Position numbers and translations under genes: made by a program. Positions 60,739 to 64,000 of a stretch of DNA of 64,000 bases are shown here, one piece after another. Source of the DNA: JBJMHZ01 sp045807125 (lineage in GTDB: Bacteria; Actinomycetota; Actinomycetes; JAWWOL01); assembly GCA_045807125.1 (NCBI GenBank), contig JBJMHZ010000007.1, positions 1 through 64,000 on the forward strand, in the 5' to 3' direction. Below the pieces are notes generated by a model. The model made no database searches, was not told the DNA's origin, and saw nothing but the letters and a program-made list of their open reading frames with translations. The stretch's first letter is position 1. Each line of letters begins with the position of its first letter.

Positions 60739-61500
60739 TCAGGAGCCGGCGCTCCCGGTCGATCCGGGCGCCGGGCGAGCGTAACGAGGGTCGTCGAGCG
60801 GTCGCAAGGCGGTCACCTGCACGGTGCCCAGCGTCTCGACGTCGACGCTCCCGCCGAGCCGCTGCACGGCGTCGACGACGCCGCCGGGGATGCGCATCGC
60901 GGCGGCGAGGGTCGCCGGGTCGCCGATGGCGATGATCCGGTACGGCGGGTGGAGCGCGACGCCGTCGACCGCGACCGTCCCGGGCGCCGCATCGGTGAAG
61001 TAGGTCGACGCGACGACCCGCACGGCGTGCCCGGCAGGGCCGATCTCGATCGCCTCGGCGCCCGCGTCGCGCAGCTCCTCCACGGTGTCGAGCATGGTGT
61101 CGGCGGTGAGCGTGGCCCGCGGATCGTCGATCGACAGCGCCACCCCCGGCCCGGTCGCGGGTGCCGACCCGGCGAGGATCGCGAGCGCGTCGGCCTCGCG
61201 GCGCGCCTCGCCGATGGCAGCCCTCGTCGCGTCGCCGCTCGACGCCAGCTGATCGCGCGCGGTGCGCAACTGGTCGATCTGCTGGCGCAGCCGATCGCTC
61301 TGCGACGACAGCGCATCAAGGACCCGCACCAGATCCTCCTGGCGTGCGGTCGCCAGCGCCTGCGGGGTCCGGTTGGTGTGCACCGACGTGACGAGCGCGA
61401 CGCCGAGCCCCGCGCAGAGCAGCGCGACGATCGCCTGCCCCCTGCTGGCTCGCGGGCGGGCGAGGCGAGCGAGGCGCCGCCAGGCGGGTCCGCCGCTCAT
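60739..61500 (-). CDS. DUF881 family membrane-anchored protein
   Basis: A 253-aa protein: cytosolic start, one membrane helix (about 22-42, AIVALLCAGLGVALVTSVHT), a coiled-coil region (about 50-105, RQEDLVRVLDALSSQSDRLR), and a DUF881 globular domain (about 110-240) with VEELRDAGAEAIEIG and PPYRIIAIGDPATL. The function is unknown; DUF881 genes sit with sbp near division or wall genes in many Gram-positives. ATG 61500 overlaps the sbp stop (ATGA). Last of three coupled genes. Confidence 0.88.
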   Translation of the reverse strand: MSGGPAWRRLARLARPRASRGQAIVALLCAGLGVALVTSVHTNRTPQALATARQEDLVRVLDALSSQSDRLRQQIDQLRTARDQLASSGDATRAAIGEARREADALAILAGSAPATGPGVALSIDDPRATLTADTMLDTVEELRDAGAEAIEIGPAGHAVRVVASTYFTDAAPGTVAVDGVALHPPYRIIAIGDPATLAAAMRIPGGVVDAVQRLGGSVDVETLGTVQVTALRPLDDPRYARPAPGSTGSAGS

Positions 61501-61829
61501 GCGCCGAACAGGTGCCGGCGGATCGCCGCGGCGTTGGCGAAGATGCGGATGCCAAGCACGACGACGACGGCGGTGGACAGCTGCGCGCCGACCCCGAGCT
61601 GGTCGCCGAGGAACACCACGAGCGCCGCGACCAGCACGTTGGACACGAACGACACCACGAAGACCTTGTCGTCGAAGATGCCGTCGAGGTGCGCCCGCAG
61701 CGCTCCGAACACCGCGTCGAGGGCGGCCACCACCGCGATCGGCAGGTACGGCTGGAGCCACGACGGTGCGGTCGGCTCGATCAGCAGCCCCACGATGATG
61801 CCGACCACGAGGGCCAGGGCGGCGATCAC
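61497..61829 (-). CDS. sbp: Small basic family protein (DUF1290)
   Basis: A 110-aa membrane protein with three helices (about 3-20, 28-45, 60-80) and the family segments LALVVGIIVGLLI, LPIAVVAALDAVFGALRA and FVSNVLVAALVVFLGDQLG. Lies between two DUF881 genes with ATGA overlaps on both sides, the arrangement seen in mycobacteria (Rv1825-Rv1823). Function unknown; the trio is probably one membrane complex (inference). Confidence 0.92.
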   Translation of the reverse strand: MIAALALVVGIIVGLLIEPTAPSWLQPYLPIAVVAALDAVFGALRAHLDGIFDDKVFVVSFVSNVLVAALVVFLGDQLGVGAQLSTAVVVVLGIRIFANAAAIRRHLFGA

Positions 61830-62872
61830 GGCGCTCCCTTCGGCGGGGCGGACGGGCGGGCGGTGGATCCGCTCGGCCCTGGCGAGCGGGTCGAGCCGGC
61901 GGGCGTGGACGACGTAGACGGCGTGGAGGGCGGGGCTTGCGTCGGGGGCGGCGCCTGCGCCGCGTGCAGCAGCAGGCCGGTAGCGGCCGGCACCTCGGCG
62001 CGCGTCGCGGCGCGCACGGCGAAGCCCAGCCCGTACGCCTGAGCGTACGTGCGGAACTGGCCGGCGGTGGGGCTGGCCGCGAAGCCGGCCGGCAGCGCGT
62101 CGGGGTCGCCGAGCGCCACGACGCGGTACGGCGGGCTCAGCGGCCGCAGGTCGACGAGGATCGCGTCGCCGGCCTCGCGGATGCTCGACAGCGCGGTGAT
62201 CCGCTGCCCGTTGACGGCGATCGCCTCGGCCCCCGCCGCCCAGAGGGCGTTGACCACCTGCTGGAGGTCGCGGTCGATGATCCGCCCGGCCTCGATGTCG
62301 CTCGGGGTCCCGCCACCGCCGCCACCGAGCGGGGCTGGCGTGGCCGGGCGGGCATCGTCCAGGGTCACCTCGAGACCGGGCCCGGCGAGGGCGACCGCCC
62401 CCACGTCGAGCTGCAGCCGGGCGAGCCGGCGACCGGCCGCTGCCCCGGCCGACGACGTCAGCCCGGATGCGCGCAGGCGGGCGGTCTCGGCGGCGAGCGC
62501 CTGCGCCGTGCGGGCGAGCCGGTCGACGGCCGCCGTCCTGCGCTGGACGTCCTCGACCAGAGCGAGCCGCGTCCTCGTGGCGGCCGGCGCGTCCCGGTGG
62601 GTGCGCGCGGCGGCCATCGCGAGGATCAGGCCGACGAGGAGCAGCACCGCCGCCACGGTCAGCCGGGCCCGGCGCCGGCGCACCTGCTCGGTCGCTCTCC
62701 CCGGCGGCGGGCCGGGCAGCGCCCCCGGCGGCCCCGGCGAGGCTGCGGCCCGGCGGCGGGCGGCGTCGGCGTACCCGTCCTCGAGCGCCCGCGTCATCAA
62801 GTCGACAAAGCTGGAAACGCCTAAACCGCTCCGGGAACTGCGCGCGACGGGGCGGCGCGAGCTGGTCGGCAT
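61826..62872 (-). CDS. DUF881 family membrane-anchored protein, upstream copy
   Basis: A 348-aa protein: basic, disordered start (about 1-70), membrane helix (about 70-90, LTVAAVLLLVGLILAMAAA), coiled coil (about 100-140), DUF881 domain (about 150-285) with NALWAAGAEAIAVNGQRIT and PPYRVVALGDPDAL, and an extended Pro/Ser/Thr tail of about 55 residues. ATG 62872 has GACAAT 7 nt upstream (leaderless type); an ATG at 62881 is also in frame. First gene of the DUF881-sbp-DUF881 set. Confidence 0.86.
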   Translation of the reverse strand: MPTSSRRPVARSSRSGLGVSSFVDLMTRALEDGYADAARRRAAASPGPPGALPGPPPGRATEQVRRRRARLTVAAVLLLVGLILAMAAARTHRDAPAATRTRLALVEDVQRRTAAVDRLARTAQALAAETARLRASGLTSSAGAAAGRRLARLQLDVGAVALAGPGLEVTLDDARPATPAPLGGGGGGTPSDIEAGRIIDRDLQQVVNALWAAGAEAIAVNGQRITALSSIREAGDAILVDLRPLSPPYRVVALGDPDALPAGFAASPTAGQFRTYAQAYGLGFAVRAATRAEVPAATGLLLHAAQAPPPTQAPPSTPSTSSTPAGSTRSPGPSGSTARPSAPPKGAP

Positions 62873-62930
62873 GGCATCCATTGTCGCAGCGCCGCCGACC
62901 GGCACGGCAGATCGAGCCAGATCGAGCCGG

Positions 62931-64000
62931 TCAGGCGCCGGCCTGCTCCACCACCGCGACCCAGTCCTCGAGCAGCCGGGTCGCGGCGCCGGTGTCGGCG
63001 GCCTCGGCCCACAGGTGGGTCACCGCCTCGGCCGGGTCGGGCAGCACCAGCACCCAGCTGCCGTCGTCCTCGACCACCCGCACGCCGTCGGTCGTGTCGA
63101 GGGAGCGCGCACCGGCCGCCTCCACGATTGCGCGCATGATCTGGCCCTTCACCGCCCACGGCGTCGGCACCGAGCGGCGGACGAGGTGAGCCTGCGGGAT
63201 CCGTGCGTCGATCTGGCTGAGCGTGAGCTTGGTGCGCGCGACCAGGCCCAGCAGGCGGATGAAGGCCGCGATGCCGTCGACGGCCGGCTGGAAGCTCGGG
63301 ACGACGAAGCCGCCGCGCCCGTTGCCGGCGAAGGCGCAGGCCTCGGCCGCCGCGGCCCTGGTCAGCTGGTCGGGCGAGGTGGAGGTCCAGTCGATGGCGA
63401 CGCCGTGGAAGCTCGCGACCCGCTCAGCGACGCGGGTCGTGGTGACCGGCAGGGCCACCCGCCGGCCGCGGCACTCCGCCGCGACGAGATCGAGGTAGAC
63501 CAGCAGGGCGCGGTCGTCGTGCACCAGCTCGCCGAGCTCGTCGACGATCGAGATCCGCTCCCCCACGTGGTCGAACCGCACGCCGAACGCCGCCTTCGAG
63601 CTGGCCACCAGCTCGCCGAGGCGCTCGAGGTCGCGCATGTGCTCGGCCAGCGTCTCGGTCGTCGAGCTCTCGTCGAGGCGTCCGTTGACCGTGAGCACGT
63701 CGACCCCGAGCCGGCCGAGCAGCAGCGGCAGGACGAGGGTCGCCGCCCCGCCCGCGGTGTCGATCACGACCTTGAGCCTGGCCTCGTCGATGCCGGACGT
63801 GTCGACGCAGCGCAGCAGCTCCTGCGCGTACGTGTCGAGGGTGCGGGCCGGCACGTACAGGTCGGCGATCTCGCCGGGGAACGCCCGCCGGAACTCCTGG
63901 CGGCTGAAGGTCCGCTCGAGCTTTCGCTGACTGGCCTGCGAGAGGTCGCCACCTCGCTCGTCGAGGAAGACGATGTCGACGCCCTGCGCGTCGCCCGGAG
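62931..64000 (-). CDS. Mannose-1-phosphate guanylyltransferase/phosphomutase-type protein, 5' part outside window
   Basis: The visible 356 codons form the C-terminal portion of a phosphoglucomutase/phosphomannomutase-like domain. It reads GVDIVFLDERGGDLSQ near the edge, then RTFSRQEFRRAFPGEIADLY and VVIDTAGGAATLVLPLLLGRLG (phosphomutase metal-region remnant), and near the end GSWVLVLPDPAEAVTHLWAE. This matches the C-terminal half of the actinobacterial fusion of a mannose-1-phosphate guanylyltransferase with a degenerate phosphomutase. The N-terminal nucleotidyltransferase must lie beyond 64000. It would supply GDP-mannose, the donor used by Ppm1. Confidence 0.75.
   Translation of the reverse strand, partial: PGDAQGVDIVFLDERGGDLSQASQRKLERTFSRQEFRRAFPGEIADLYVPARTLDTYAQELLRCVDTSGIDEARLKVVIDTAGGAATLVLPLLLGRLGVDVLTVNGRLDESSTTETLAEHMRDLERLGELVASSKAAFGVRFDHVGERISIVDELGELVHDDRALLVYLDLVAAECRGRRVALPVTTTRVAERVASFHGVAIDWTSTSPDQLTRAAAAEACAFAGNGRGGFVVPSFQPAVDGIAAFIRLLGLVARTKLTLSQIDARIPQAHLVRRSVPTPWAVKGQIMRAIVEAAGARSLDTTDGVRVVEDDGSWVLVLPDPAEAVTHLWAEAADTGAATRLLEDWVAVVEQAGA

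Overview
The window is a GC-rich (roughly 72-73% by eye) segment of an actinobacterial chromosome. The assignment rests on marker genes: RbpA, GarA with its ETTS phosphorylation motif, HelY, polyphosphate glucokinase, a polyprenol-phosphate mannose synthase next to Lnt, an ANTAR regulator, a DUF5999 protein and a mycothiol-type DinB protein. Several gene blocks follow the gene order I know from Mycobacterium tuberculosis, but Lnt and the mannose synthase are separate proteins, as in Streptomyces, so I stop at class Actinomycetia. I saw no tRNA or rRNA genes, insertion sequences, CRISPR arrays or prophage genes.

Left part (1-20000): a truncated secreted subtilase; a non-coding stretch; a zinc-ribbon protein; tatA-tatC-helY; a convergent exonuclease-glpD pair; an SRPBCC protein; a GAF-ANTAR antiterminator; ppgK; a leaderless M24 peptidase followed by an acyl-CoA dehydrogenase; a GntR-ATPase-permease operon with a clear promoter and operator; an Lrp/AsnC regulator and a PfkB sugar kinase. 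Next (19000-26350) is a sugar-uptake unit: a LacI regulator facing a binding protein, two permeases and an ATPase, with a convergent GH13 alpha-glucosidase. Its control region holds a LacI-type operator and a 21-bp tandem repeat.

Middle part (26400-36430): the core of the lysine fermentation route to crotonyl-CoA. kamA and kdd are divergent; kamD-kamE-kal follow about 4.6 kb later with overlapping stops and starts. Between them lie a polysaccharide deacetylase, a Ser/Thr kinase, a broken sigma-factor remnant and an amidohydrolase. The cleavage enzyme Kce is not in the window. Next come a candidate non-coding RNA, lnt-ppm1-fxsA and a convergent rbpA with a textbook SigR/SigH-type promoter.

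Right part (40400-64000): an NlpC/P60 hydrolase whose second domain has lost its cysteine; an MSOX-type amine oxidase; a Gfo/Idh oxidoreductase overlapping a PrmC-like methyltransferase; leuB-leuC divergent from leuD; a SpoIIE-type phosphatase; a site-2 protease; a radical SAM protein preceded by a LexA box; and a long leftward block consisting of a mannose-1-phosphate guanylyltransferase/phosphomutase-type protein (cut by the window edge), DUF881-Sbp-DUF881, gcvH, garA, ftsR, a bifunctional nuclease, a MerR regulator and gcvP, the last under a tandem glycine riboswitch. Many starts lie 6-8 nt behind a TANNNT box, pointing to widespread leaderless transcription.
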